From Girardinichthys multiradiatus (lineage: Eukaryota; Chordata; Actinopteri; Cyprinodontiformes; Goodeidae), in the NCBI RefSeq assembly GCF_021462225.1, contig NC_061811.1, positions 8,209,663-8,273,662 on the forward strand: 64,000 nucleotides of DNA. Direction: 5' to 3'. The notes under the pieces are model-generated. The model saw only the letters and a list, made by a program, of their open reading frames with translations. It searched no databases and was not told where the DNA came from. Positions 37,978 to 48,574 of the stretch are shown here, piece after piece (position 1 is the first letter of the stretch; each line of letters opens with the position of its first letter). A program made the translations under genes and the position numbers.

Positions 37978-38286
37978 ATGGATTATTGGCAGCAGTGGAA
38001 AATTGTGTGCCTGACTACGATGTCGGTTGAGGACGTAGAAAATGTGTACATATTTGGACTTTTGATAACAGGATTTCTGCTTTTTGGAGTTGGCGGTTAC
38101 CTGGCTTATCGAGTGATTCTCAAAACATGGGCGGCTGTTCAAAGCGTTCCAAAGCTGCCTGCGATGTTAGACGGAGTCTGTAGAGCGATCAACACTCAGA
38201 CTGAAATGTTAAGAGAGCAGAATCGCAAGCTGGACACGATTCTTGAACAGAATCGCAGCCTGGCAGCGGTTGGATTCAGAGGTTAA
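37978..38286 (+). CDS. Intact 102-codon ORF, predicted single-pass membrane microprotein
   Basis: The ATG has A at -3 and G at +4, a strong Kozak context. Residues 1-23 are polar with Trp at 4 and 7. Residues 24-44 (YIFGLLITGFLLFGVGGYLA plus Y) form a clear glycine-zipper-like transmembrane segment, followed by a positive RVILK stop-transfer region. Residues 80-99 are two direct 10-residue repeats, EQNRKLDTIL and EQNRSLAAVG, in a predicted helix. I do not recognise the protein. It sits in eml1 intron 1 on the same strand, near LTR-like sequence, so an origin in a retroelement is possible. A host retrogene or chance ORF is less likely given the structured sequence. Confidence 0.5.
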   Translation: MDYWQQWKIVCLTTMSVEDVENVYIFGLLITGFLLFGVGGYLAYRVILKTWAAVQSVPKLPAMLDGVCRAINTQTEMLREQNRKLDTILEQNRSLAAVGFRG

Positions 38287-38442
38287 AGGATATAATCTTG
38301 GAGAAGTTGTACGCTCGAGATCTGCGGAAAGTACCAGAAATTTGGCTATTTGGATTCGCAATTGAGACATACCAGTAAAACTCTTAAGGTAGTTGGAAAT
38401 TCACAACTGCCTGAACCACAATATTTATTGTTTTTCTAAATC

Positions 38443-38515
38443 TGGCGCCCCAATGTGGCCTTGGCAACTTCTGCTAACTGGCTATTGACAAAATATCTCC
38501 TGAATGTTATATAAA
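38443..38515 (+). other. tRNA-Lys-like primer-site core and TATATAAA motif
   Basis: TGGCGCCC at 38443-38450 equals the eight-base core of lysine-tRNA primer binding sites of LTR elements, and TATATAAA occurs at 38508-38515. No LTR edge was found next to it, so this is suggestive only. Confidence 0.2.
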
Positions 38516-38924
38516 CACGACGCTCTTCCCCAGCACTCCCCTACCAGCTGTGTGCTGATAGGACTATGCGGCCAATTGATGAAACTTCCACCTCTCTTCT
38601 CAAGGACAATGGCGCTTCTATCAGTGTTGACAGTCTAATTCTTGCAAACACACTCAGACTTATATATATTCGCACCCTCAAGATTCCACCGTACCCTTGC
38701 TAAATGTGTGTGTTGCTTACCCCTGCTGAGGTTTTTTGTACTATTTCAGACTCTATTCTGCTAAGAATAGTCTGAAATATGATTTTTTTTTTCCTCCTAT
38801 CTTACTTTACCTAAATGTGTGATTTCATTACTTTTCATAGATTTTCAGATTTCTCAGAAGGATTACCAGCAAAAGCCAAATATTATTAGTATATGAAAAT
38901 TTTACTAAAGCTGTTTTTACACCA

Positions 38925-39266
38925 ATGACCAGATTTCATACCTGCTTGTGTTTTTGTTACATTACCTGGTCTAGTCCTTTTTGTGTCTCCCTGCACCCCA
39001 AGCCCACACCTGTTCTGTGTTTTCCCCTGATTGTCTTGTCACGTTTCTCATTGGTTCCCCCTGCTGTTCAGTTTTTGTATTTAAGCTCATTTGATTCCGT
39101 TGTTCCCCGCTAGTTCCTTATGTTATGTGTATGTGCGTTTTCTGCTGCGTGCTTGCTACCCTGTCTGTGTCCTGCCATGGAAAATAAAGACTTGTCTTAC
39201 CATCAAACCTGGAGCTTCAGGAGTTCTTCCCCACATTTTGGTCCATCAAAAACCCACTTTATGACA
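38925..39266 (+). mobile_element. LTR-like unit related to the solo LTR at 8861
   Basis: The right end shares the layout of the solo LTR: an AATAAA (39183), then CACATTTTGGTCCATCAAAA and ATGACA at 39261-39266, compared with GCACTTTGGTCCACACCAAAA and ATGACA. A T-rich body with GGTTCCCCCTGCTG and GTTCCCCGCTAGTTCC stretches recalls the other copy (GTTCCCTGCTGGTTCC). I could not place the left end, and no target duplication is evident. The sequence that follows may be internal element sequence. Confidence 0.55.
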
Positions 39267-39830
39267 GAAGGAACCAGCCAACAGGACCAAGCGGGAGGAA
39301 TGGTGAGAGAATTCAAGAGGGGTGAGATTCTGGCCAAATTATTTTCTCACCTGGTAACCTCTCTCAGCTCACCATGGAGAAGGCTGGAAATTTCTGGCAA
39401 CCTTGAAGACTGGCTTGTGGCGAGGAGGGATTTTTTTCCAGATCCTCGGATTCACCACGCCACTGAGGCCGCTTCAACGAGGAGGCCTCCTGCCCCCTCC
39501 TCCGCTCGCCTCTCCACTGAAGCTGGAGACGGCTTTCTAGCTCATGGTTTAGCTCCATCTCCGCTGCTTCCGACTCCTAATCCTGTTCCTGGTCCAGTTC
39601 CAGAGGGGTTCTTGGATGAACTGCCTCCACACCCCGATCCTGTTCCTGGTTCTGTCCCGGAGGGGTCCCAAGTTGAGCCGCCCTCACACTTTGTTCCTGT
39701 CTGTGAGGGGTTCATGGATGAACCACCTCCACACCCCGATCCTGTTTTTGGTCCTGTTCCGGAGGGGTTCTTGGATGAACCGCCTCCACTCCCTGCTCCT
39801 GTTCCCTGTTGTCAAGACCACCTAACCTAA
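39267..39830 (+). pseudogene. Proline-rich tandem-repeat ORF 3' of the LTR-like unit
   Basis: A frame open from 39120 to 39830 runs through the LTR end into this segment. The translation has a Trp/Glu-containing part (around RRLEISGNLEDWLVARRDFF) and then about four degenerate copies of a roughly 57-60 nt unit (39585-39805) reading like PVPGPVPEGFLDEPPPHPD. This is probably retroelement-derived; fish retroelements often carry such variable proline-rich blocks. No gag zinc knuckle or protease is seen. Confidence 0.5.
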
Positions 39831-41202
39831 GACTAAGACTAGACCAAGACTGAAGTAGTTGAGACAGAGTGGTAGGCTATGACCAATAACAAACCAACAC
39901 AAAAAGCAATTAAAAGAGTATTGCTGTAATCATAATAATGTAATTGCTGCTACAGACGTTTAAAGATATCTGCTTGTGGCATTTTATCAGCAAGCTAACT
40001 ATATCAGTGCTTTGTTCTGCACAGGTGTGCCTAACTTCAGTTTGGTGGACTGCTACATCTCTCAGGTGAACCCAGACATGTCCATTTAATCTGACAAGTT
40101 GGTAACAAGTTAACCAGACCAACCAGACAACTCTGGAGGCAAAGGATTGAACTCACCAAACCTATTTGCACTGGACAATGTTTCTCCCTCTTGTCTTCTC
40201 ATCTTCTCATTTTTGACTCGTAGGGGCACAGGTGCCATGTTGAAATTTTTAGAGCAAAAATCTATATCTAGTTTCACAATAAGTTGTAGTGAGGAGGATG
40301 TTGCAGCTGTGGTCTTGAATGGTCTGAAGAAGAAAATCCAGCATTTCCAAGACCGAGACAAGCCTTAGTAAAAATATGGAAGAGATCCAGTGTAAACCAA
40401 GACTTTGAAAATGTGGGAACTAACACCAGTCTTAACATCTTATTAAAGCTCTTCAAATGCCTACAAAGGAGGGGACGAGGGCATCCCTCTAATATAATAA
40501 CAGAGAAAACACTAAATCTTTTTTCCATTCATCGAAAAAACATTTCAAAAGAAATATTTGTATTAATAGTATTTTTCAAAATGGGTGTTAGGGTTATGAT
40601 ACTCTATGGCTTTTTAAATTTATTTTAGTACTATAGAAACTTATTTTATGCAAGAGAATATCCTGATCGAGTTTTTGTTGGGGATGTAGTCTTTTAAGAT
40701 GCTTTCATGAACCCTCAGGAGCTCATCGTGCCACTTTGCTTTCTGCTGTGGTTGATTGTTTGAAGATGCTACTTATGCAGGTCAAGAGTCTTTTTCGTAA
40801 TGTTGTCAGGCGGCGGGGGTCTAACTCATGAATAATGCATCAGACTGTTTTTACAAATCTGCAGGGGAAACACAGCCGTGATTAATATGAATATTTCATC
40901 AACCTACTGTGACATCAAAGTGGTCATGGAGGGGACCCGGCATAAGTGTGTGCGCATGTTTTATCATTAATGAAGTGGACCCTGGTGGCCGGTGCTTGGC
41001 CTCAATCTGTGTGTCAGCTGGAGACAAAATAATAATCTGTTCAGCTTGATGAGAGACCAGATCTGTGATTAACCCCCCCCCCTTCAGTCTGGTTTTCTCT
41101 GTCCATCCCTTTGTAAGACAAAGTTAATCAGTTAAATTTGTCATTTTTAAGAAGTTAACTTATCACCCACTGATCTGACGTGAGCTCCCTATGTCTCCTC
41201 AG
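39831..41202 (+). other. eml1: eml1 intron 1, distal part
   Basis: No exon or named repeat recognised. A poly-C run (41072-41082) and the branch/pyrimidine region for exon 2 lie at its end. Confidence 0.4.
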
Positions 41203-41385
41203 ATGACAGTGCATCAGCAACCAGCAGCATGGAGGTGACAGACCGCATCGCCTCCCTGGAGCAGAGGGTCCAGATGCAGGAGGATGAGATTCAGCTGCTC
41301 AAGTCTGCTCTGGCTGATGTGGTTCGTAGGTTAAACCTGTCGGAGGAGCAGCAGGCCACGGGGTCCCGCAGAGGACCCACCAAAG
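41203..41385 (+). CDS. eml1: eml1 exon 2, coiled-coil trimerisation segment
   Basis: Encodes residues 23-83. After the acidic DDSASATSS stretch, residues 32 to about 75 (from MEVTDRIASLEQRVQM through LKSALADVVRRLNLSEEQQ) form a regular heptad pattern. In EML proteins this segment forms the trimeric coiled coil needed for microtubule binding. The acceptor tctcctcag and donor G|gtaaca are good. The exon enters in phase 1 and leaves in phase 1 (AAA G|), which allows the following 54-nt exon to be skipped or included without a frame change. Confidence 0.96.
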
Positions 41386-41629
41386 GTAACACAGAACCAG
41401 AACCTTCATTTTTATCACTGCTTTTCTTGTTTTTTTCCCGCATGATTAGCAGTTTTTTGGGGGGAATTTACAATAGATTCTTGGTTAGATTTTGTTTGTC
41501 GAGCTTTATCCTTGAATTTCTTTTCTAATTTGTTCCTCCTCTGACCAGTTGTCAATCTCTTTTCCGTCCTGTCCTCCCTCCTCCATGACTGTGTTGTCTT
41601 GTTAAATGCGTTGTGCATTGCTCATATAG

Positions 41630-41683
41630 ACCCCACTAAGATGAGAAAATCTCCATCAGCAGACAGCAGTTTTGGCAAGTCAG
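41630..41683 (+). CDS. eml1: eml1 probable cassette exon 3 (54 nt, in frame)
   Basis: A 54-nt segment between an AG (catatag) and a G|gtaggc donor, phase 1 on both sides, so inclusion adds 18 residues: D-P-T-K-M-R-K-S-P-S-A-D-S-S-F-G-K-S, followed by a split codon. It is open in the required frame and basic/Ser-rich like the flanking linker, with an RKSPS motif that could be a phosphorylation site. The preceding pyrimidine tract is interrupted, consistent with a weak, regulated acceptor. Mammalian EML1 is known to have isoforms differing by about this length after the coiled coil. Its exon status is inferred. Confidence 0.7.
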
Positions 41684-42206
41684 GTAGGCCGACTGTGTAG
41701 TTTGTCTGCACTCACCTGGCCTGTTGTGCACATTTCAGTCGTTGTCTGCACTGTTGGGATCTTTATGGTAACATTTCACCTCGATATCCAGTTAACCATG
41801 CAGCACACTGCACAATGTACAGATATGAAGACGTACATATAGACAGATTTAATGGAAGGAGATTTTGATTCAGTTTAACATCTAGAGCAGCGTAGGTTAG
41901 TGAGTAAGGACAACTCCAGAGGGATTTCTTTAGAATGCACAAAGTGTAATATTCGCAAACCTTTGAAAATGTTTCATATGTGAATGCAACTTTTATTTAT
42001 TATAAAGTTAAGCAGGCTGAGACAAAAGTTATTCAGTCAATAAATCATTTTGCTCATAATAAGGAAACAAATAGAATGTTCATATATTGATGCCTAATAG
42101 TTTTTTATTTGTATCTGGAAGGAAACTGATTTATTTGCACTTAAACAACAAAAAATAACATTAATATACTACTTTTAAGATCTAAACAAAAAAGTGCTTT
42201 CTATCT

Positions 42207-43219
42207 GAGGAAAAAGTTAGGACACCCTAGTCTTTCCCCCTTTGGTTGGAATAACTTCAGTGAGACGCTTCTTGCAGCCATCTGCCATCTCTGACGGTCT
42301 GACGAAGGCTTGTCCCACTCCTCACTTTCAGCTGTGAGATGTTTGAGGGGTTTCTTCCATGTGCAGCACATGAGAGACTGATTTAAGTCATTCCACAGTG
42401 TCTCCATGAGATCAAGATCTGGGCTTTAACTAGGCCCAGGACTTTCAATTTCTCAATTCTAAGCCAGTCCTTGGTGAATTTACTGGTACTTAATGTTTTG
42501 GATCATGTCATGTTGCAGACCCTAGTTGTATGATTCTAAATAGTGAGTTGGTCAGGTCCTGCTGCAGCAACATTTATGGTAATGATGTCCCCTGCTCCCG
42601 GTGTCCAAAGCATTTACTTTTGACTTCTCTGTCCAGAGAACATTACTGATGTCCTGGTCTTCTCTACATTCTCTCTAGCCAGATATGGGCAGATGTTTTC
42701 AGTGTCCTCCACCTGTTGACTACTAGAGTAAAATGGCTGATTTCAAATTTTTTTGAAACTTCTTTAAACCTTTTACAAGACTCATGAGCTGCTACCATCT
42801 TCTTTCTGAAGGCCTCATACGGCTCTTTGGTTCTCATCATGGTGCTAACTCTCACTTCAACAGTCAGGAGACCCACATTAAATATCTGAGGTTAAAACAG
42901 GTAAACAAGTTTCAGATTGCTGAGTTGGATTAGGATTAGCCTTAACCCTAACCTTATCCCTATTCTCATCATGTGGACTTGATATTATATGCCTGTGTGT
43001 AAATTCAGTTATTTTAAGTCAGATTAATGTGAGCGGGTCCTAATTTATTCTTCACCAGCAAATGCATTTTTAAAATTAAAGTTTTAGAATTTTTTTCCTT
43101 TCATTTTATTGGGTTGGTTATACAACTTATTTTTCAGTATTAATATTTTTATTAAATATCCATATGTCCAAATATGTTAGAAAAGCGCACAGGCTGTTTT
43201 AGGGTGTCCTATATTTTTC
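42207..43219 (-). mobile_element. Tc1-like element, intact TIR edges, decayed transposase
   Basis: GAGGAAAAAGTTAGGACACCCT at the left and AGGGTGTCCTATATTTTTC at 43201-43219 are inverted ends. On the minus strand, 42664-42876 encodes a decayed Tc1 N-terminal DNA-binding domain starting MMRTKEPYEAFRKKMVAAH, comparable to the MRTKEL start of the family. It lies in the intron after the cassette exon. The transposase is not intact. Confidence 0.75.
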
Positions 43220-44334
43220 ACATGATTATAACCATAGCTTCACCTGTGAGTTAGCAAACCCTGCTGCTGCTGTTGATGTTTGACCTTTTGCATGTTTATA
43301 TAAAAGGGAGCAGCAGAATCATTTAAGCTTCACAGGTGATCTGCCTCCCACTCCACAGAACATGTTAAAGTTACATTTAAAATCTGGGCAGTCTACCTAG
43401 GCTGCTTTATTTTGCATGCTGCTACTGCTGATGTCTGTCTGCCTGCATGCCATCTGCTTCTTTCCAGCCCCTCTGCACCCACTTGTGGGCTCAAAGGTCA
43501 GAGGTGACCCTGAACATTTTTCTCTGACCTTTGAGGCATGTTTCCCAACATGTTCAGGGAGTGATGAGATTGCACACCCTGGAAAATTACAATAGTGATT
43601 GCATCTATGACTCTCACTGCATTACCCATTCTCACTGTGGTTGTGGGGCAACGACTCACATCAGGTAATGACTGTCTTAAATGAAATTCAGGACCTGTTT
43701 ACTGCAAGTCAGACCCTCTTATTTTACCATCCTCATCGGATTTGTCCTCACCACCTTATATCCTGCAGCTAAATTCCTTTTACATGTGTTTCACAGTTTC
43801 TGTATGAGATGAACGGTCTCATTTTTGTGCCTCTGTTTCTTAACAGCTCTGCATGTGTCTGTGAAATGGTTTGTTCACCACACAGAAATTGAAGGTTTCA
43901 TGTGAATCTTGCTACACTCGATGGATTTTATTGTGTAAAATGTGTGTTTGAGTGGTGGAGCAGAAACCGATCAGAGCTCTGGGCTGTTGCCAGTTTAGTC
44001 ACTGCAGTCATACAGTGTTTCATTATGGAGGATGACTCGGACCTTGAGTTGTTCTTTCTGCTGTAGTATCAGCTGCAGAGATCCAGCGGACTGCATCCCT
44101 CTGCTGAAGCAAAGGCAGCTTAACAAACATGCACTTATTCAAGTCATGGACCCAACTATTTGTCATCTTTAACCTGACAGCAACATTAGAAATCTTAGCT
44201 TGTTCCTGCAGCATAATGGCTACTCAAGAGATCAAGTGGGAAGGCCTGAGTGAGTGTGCATGCATGCGTGGTGTGTTGGACTGAATGTGTGTCTCTGCTG
44301 GAGGAAACTGCATGTATTAAATATTTATTACTGC

Positions 44335-44515
44335 AGATAAAGCAAAAATATTCACACCCTTTAAAATTTTTCGCATTTTGCCACTTCATCACACACATAA
44401 TGTATTTTATTGGGATTTTAAATAATACACCAACATTATGTGCTGCATAATTGTGAAGTAGAAGGAAAGGGATACATAGATTTTTTCCAAGGGGTGTGGA
44501 AACTTTTGCACGTGT
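44335..44515. repeat. Short Tc1-family MITE
   Basis: AAATATTCACACCCTTTAAA to a matching inverted end AGGGGTGTGGAAACTTTTGC, with TGTATTTTATTGGGATTTTA in between. This is the two ends of the MKTKE-type Tc1 family joined after loss of the entire transposase. About 180 bp. Confidence 0.65.
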
Positions 44516-44984
44516 ACATGTTTCTGGATTTTTTTGGGTTGTGACTCCATCAATTTATCTGTAAAACTGATTCATAAAAAATATTATTAAAATAGGACAA
44601 ACTATTGGGTTAAATAATGCTGTTACTGAGGAACTTGCACACATCTACATTATATCTGACCACACATTAAATAGTGAGGATAGCATAGGTGAGGTTTAAG
44701 GCTGTAAAAGGGGTTGTACAAATACAGCTTAGTGACGAATATAAGCACTTTCATCTCAGTTTTGGATTTTATCCATATAATTCTGTAGGAATACTTGGTG
44801 CAACAGAATGTTAAATTTGTATTTTCATCGGGATTATAACCCAAAAACAGATGTTTCACCCTTTAAACTGTTATTACACATTCAGAAGCACACTGTAATA
44901 CTGATACTGAAAGTTGAAGTCCTGGAAAAGAAAGAAGCACTCACTTATTGCTTAAATATTCAGTCATAAAAATAAAATTCAGCA

Positions 44985-45330
44985 TGCTTCCAAAAGTATT
45001 CTCTCACCCATCCAAATCATTGAATTCAAAATGATTAAAATCAGGCACCCAGACCTGCAGACTGCTGCCACACACAAGGAGCTCAACCCGACAGAACCTT
45101 TTTGGGATGAATTAAAGCAGAGACTGTGAGCCTGGCCTTCTCGTCCAACATTAGTGTCTGGCCTCACAAATGCTGTTCTGCAAGAATGATCAAAAATGTC
45201 CATAAAAACACTCTTAAACTTTGCAGAAAGCCTTCCCACTAGAGTTATTGCTTCAACTTTGCAACATAACATTAAACCATGTGAATTGAGAATGAGACGT
45301 CACTCAAGTTCTGATGTTTGAAGACGGACA
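44985..45330 (+). mobile_element. Tc1-like element, internally deleted copy
   Basis: TTCCAAAAGTATTCTCTCAC starts the left end, joined to the C-terminal remnants CTCAACCCGACAGAACC, TTTTGGGATGAATTAAAGCA and CTTCTCGTCCAACATTAGTG. The 5' two-thirds of the element are missing. It is the same family as 29670-30060. It ends about 110 bp before eml1 exon 4. Confidence 0.75.
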
Positions 45331-45439
45331 GGAAAGTCTGGGTGGTGTACAATGTGTTGTGTGGTACAAATAGCTGTTTCTAACATCGCCGCTGCAGCTG
45401 ACATTCATAATTGTCCTGCTGTCATCGTTTGTCTTCCAG

Positions 45440-45578
45440 CCAGGCCGATGATCGCCACTCTGCCGTTACGGCCCACGGTCAACAACGGGACCGTCCTGCC
45501 AAAGAAAGGCAGCAGCACTCTACCCTCCCCAGCTGGATCTGGGTCCAGGAAGGACGCCGGTCCTGCAGTCAATAAGAG
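45440..45578 (+). CDS. eml1: eml1 exon 4, basic linker
   Basis: Encodes residues 84-129. The stretch with TLPLRPTVNNGTVLPKK and then LPSPAGSGSRK matches the EML1 linker between the coiled coil and the propeller core. The acceptor gtcttccag is good, while the donor G|gttagg is a weaker GTTAGG. The exon enters in phase 1 and leaves in phase 2 (AAG AG|). The segment is basic and Pro/Ser-rich; in the family such linkers help bind the acidic microtubule surface. Confidence 0.95.
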
Positions 45579-46269
45579 GTTAGGAAAGGAGACGAAGCCT
45601 ATCTAAATTACTGTTTAGTAGATTTTTTTGTTTAGGAGTTGTTGTTTTTTTTTTTTTTTACCACTGTTGAATTTATTTTGTAGTTTTTTCATTAAAGATT
45701 CAGCTTTTTACTGAGATGATAGACTTTATGATGGGCACCAAATTCAGTAGTTTTTGTGGTGTTGGATTGTAGATCTCCTAGGTCTCGTTAATACTGTTGG
45801 AAAGGTTCAGTCCACACAGCCATGTTGCCTTGTCTCTGTACCATTTGAACCCTCACACTTGAGGCTTTCTATCAGCCAAATTCACTGACAGTTAACAGAA
45901 AAGGCTTCTTTGTCACCGCCATGTGTGTGTGCACGTGGAGACCAAGTTATAAATTAGGTCTGCCAGGGGAACAATAGCCTTTTCCCACTCCTGACATTAA
46001 CATAATCAGACGAGGGCTGCAGACAGCAGGGGCCTGCTCAGTCCAAACAGATGTCACAGCTTTAATGTTGGTGTGTGTTTGTGCTTTAGTGATGCTTGCG
46101 AAAACTGAGAGGAAAACTTTTTAAACTCTTACTGAGTCTCACTGGAGAGGACGGTTTTAATTAATCTGATTTACTGAACATTTGTCAGTAAATCAGTGCA
46201 TTTAGTTCGAGTCATTGAGTTACAGTAAACAAGGTTTCAGGCACACAGTCAATCTGAATATCATCGAAA

Positions 46270-47035
46270 TGTTTAATTCAGTTCTAAACGTCAAACTAAT
46301 AAATTAATTACACAAAGAGATATACTTCAGGGGTTAATTTCTGTTATTTCTTACTATTCTGATAAAAAAAACCAAATTAATATTCTCAAAAAAATTAGAA
46401 TAATCATTAGACCAATAAAAATTATTTTAATACAGAAATGTGGGCTTGCAGAAAGGTACAAATGAAATGAAAATATGCTCTAAACTGAGAGTGGGAGTTT
46501 GAACCACGGAGCAATAGTTCAGTCCTTTTTCTCTTGCTTCTGACGCTGACTGTGGTTCAGGGGTATAATAACACAAAGAATGTGACAGTTATAGCCCATA
46601 TCTTGAACACCTCTGTGTTTGGTTCATGAACCTCTGACTCTAGCTGCAGTCCAATCCCAAACTCGTGAATGGGCTTTGCTCTACTATCTTTTCAGGTTTC
46701 TACTACACTTTTAACTTTCCTTTAACATCCTTGGATATAGCCCTCTGAACTGCCAGTTGCTTACGCATGACCTTTTGCAGCTTGCTGTCCATGTCCAGGT
46801 CATCGAAGACAGTCTGCTGGATAACTGTCCCAAGTGTGGGCAATAACATGACCATAACAGGATGTTTCTGTATTAAAAATATTTTTTTATTGCTTTTATG
46901 CAATTTTCGAATTTTTTTGCAGAGTAAACCTGGGGTTTTTATCAGATGTACACCATACTCATCAAAATTACAAGAAATAAACACTTAAGATATATCACTC
47001 TGTGTTTAATAAATCTATATGAATTGGACTTTTCT
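46270..47035. repeat. Possible AT-ended DNA transposon relic
   Basis: An AT-rich left portion (ATTCTCAAAAAAATTAGAAT at 46382) and a central portion that reads like decayed transposase-derived sequence on the minus strand. I recognise only the general look of a fish DNA transposon, not a family. Confidence 0.3.
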
Positions 47036-47180
47036 TTACAGTTTTCCCCTGTCTTCATGCATTGTGTCTCCTCTAGCCTGTCTCTGATAACATCTCCTGT
47101 TTCTATCTCATGTTTTGTCTGCCTTCCATGTGATTTCCGGTCAGTCTCTTCATGTTGACCTCTTTGTCTCTTCCCACCAG

Positions 47181-47195
47181 AATTTGGTCCCTCAG
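47181..47195 (+). CDS. eml1: Candidate 15-nt microexon of eml1
   Basis: AATTTGGTCCCTCAG is preceded by a strong pyrimidine tract ending TTCCCACCAG and followed by a GTGAGA donor. Entering from exon 4 in phase 2 it would add R-I-W-S-L and keep phase 2 into exon 5. Length, phase and both splice sites fit a microexon, but no homologous peptide is known to me, so this is a hypothesis. Confidence 0.3.
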
Positions 47196-47527
47196 GTGAG
47201 AGTTGACCAACATTTATAGCAGCTAACATCACTGCCCATTAAAACAATGGCTACACTTCATCTACAGCCATTTTTACCCACCTTAAAACAGAAATATCAG
47301 CTTTTATTTTAACTTTCTCCCATTGCCTCTCTCATTGGTCACTCTTCTTTTTGTTTGAATCTTGCGATTGATGTTTGTCCTGTAATCATCACACATCAAC
47401 ACACAACTTCGTCGCAGTCTTATTAACCGCTGACAAACACACAGCAGCCTTTAAAGCCCAATTAGGGCGGTGTGATTCCTCACGGGAAAAACAGAGCAAA
47501 CAGTTGTTCCTCTCTGCTGCTCTGTCC

Positions 47528-47556
47528 TCCCCTCTGCACAGTTTGTGCAGAGGGGA
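47528..47556. repeat. Perfect 13-bp hairpin
   Basis: TCCCCTCTGCACA and its exact reverse complement are separated by GTT, within the intron between exons 4 and 5. The flank (47585-47635) holds further short inverted pieces around GACCAGC and GCTGGTC. Confidence 0.7.
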
Positions 47557-47850
47557 TGACAACCAGTCTGAACAGACCTCTGTCCCATCGGCCAGATTAG
47601 ATGACCAGCAAGCCTGCTGGCTGGTCGGCTGCTGATGGAGCTCTTTCTTTGTTTTGGAAAAAAGGCCGGCTGCCCTCATGCAGATTTGAACAACTCTGTA
47701 CGGTGACTGTAGATGTCCACACAGCAGAGAAAACAGAGGAAGAGAGGGAGGAAACAACATGTTACTATTTTAAACAGAGAGTCACAGGATGTGATGCTGT
47801 GATTAGGTGGAGAAATACAATCTTATCATTTTACACTTTAGCAATTTGCT

Positions 47851-47868
47851 AAAAAAAAAAAAAAAAAA
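47851..47868 (+). repeat. Poly-A run
   Basis: Eighteen or so consecutive A bases. No retroposed sequence precedes it that I can identify. Confidence 0.7.
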
Positions 47869-48574
47869 CTTTTTATTTGCCGGGTAATTTGCAGCTTGTT
47901 GCTTTGGAAGGCAGTTAAGTGTATTTAATTTATTGTGTTGCCTATACTGTTCTACAGGTTTTTTGGACAGGATCAGCAGGCCTTCAAAACATCAGACTGT
48001 AAATCAGTCTGTAAACCACAAGGAAATCGAAGATAAAAGGTGCCTTCTCTGTCAAAGTAGGAGGTGTTAGTTCCTCCCAATCCAAACAGAAGCTGTAATT
48101 TTACCAACAGATTGATCTGAAATAAGAATAGAATAGAACAGAATCTCACCTTACTCTTTCTCTCAATTTCCTAAAGATTTTAAAGTCTGTGTAACTAGTT
48201 TAAACTAAATAGTAAATAAACTGCTTTTAGTGAGTCCTTTTCATGTTTTGTTAAAATCCCAAAATGCTTCCCATACATCCCTGAAGCATCTAGTTTATAT
48301 AATTTAATTTAACAGGCTCCAAAATGTTTGTTCCTTTCATGCACCCTCTGATGATTTTCCTGGAGGCAAAGATCGAAATGTTGTACCTGAACGCTGAGAT
48401 GAAACCACCAACCTTCTTCCTCACTGAAGACAGCTCTTCCTCCTTCTGAACAGGAGGAGGAACTAATAATTTAATTTAAAGTAACATAGAGTTATAACAC
48501 TAACTAATTACTAACAACTGAACTAGCAACAGATGAAATGTCTGAATCAATTACATTAGGTCACATTTCAAACA

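Noticed and set aside
38443..38450. TGGCGCCC as proof of an LTR retrotransposon primer site
   Set aside because: An 8-mer is weak evidence, no LTR edge adjoins it, and the bases that follow match poorly; kept only as a low-confidence note.
39120..39266. Upstream part of the 236-codon frame as a host gene with signal peptide (MLCVCAFSAACLLPCL)
   Set aside because: It lies inside the LTR-like unit, and the hydrophobic start is translated from LTR sequence; not evidence for a secreted host protein.
42664..42876. 70-codon minus-strand frame as a small gene
   Set aside because: It is the decayed N-terminal domain of the Tc1 transposase within the element bounded by TIRs at 42207 and 43219.
47375..47760. 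Long overlapping open frames on both strands near 47.4-47.8 kb
   Set aside because: They lie over the GC-rich hairpin region; no family motif, and mirrored open frames are expected there.
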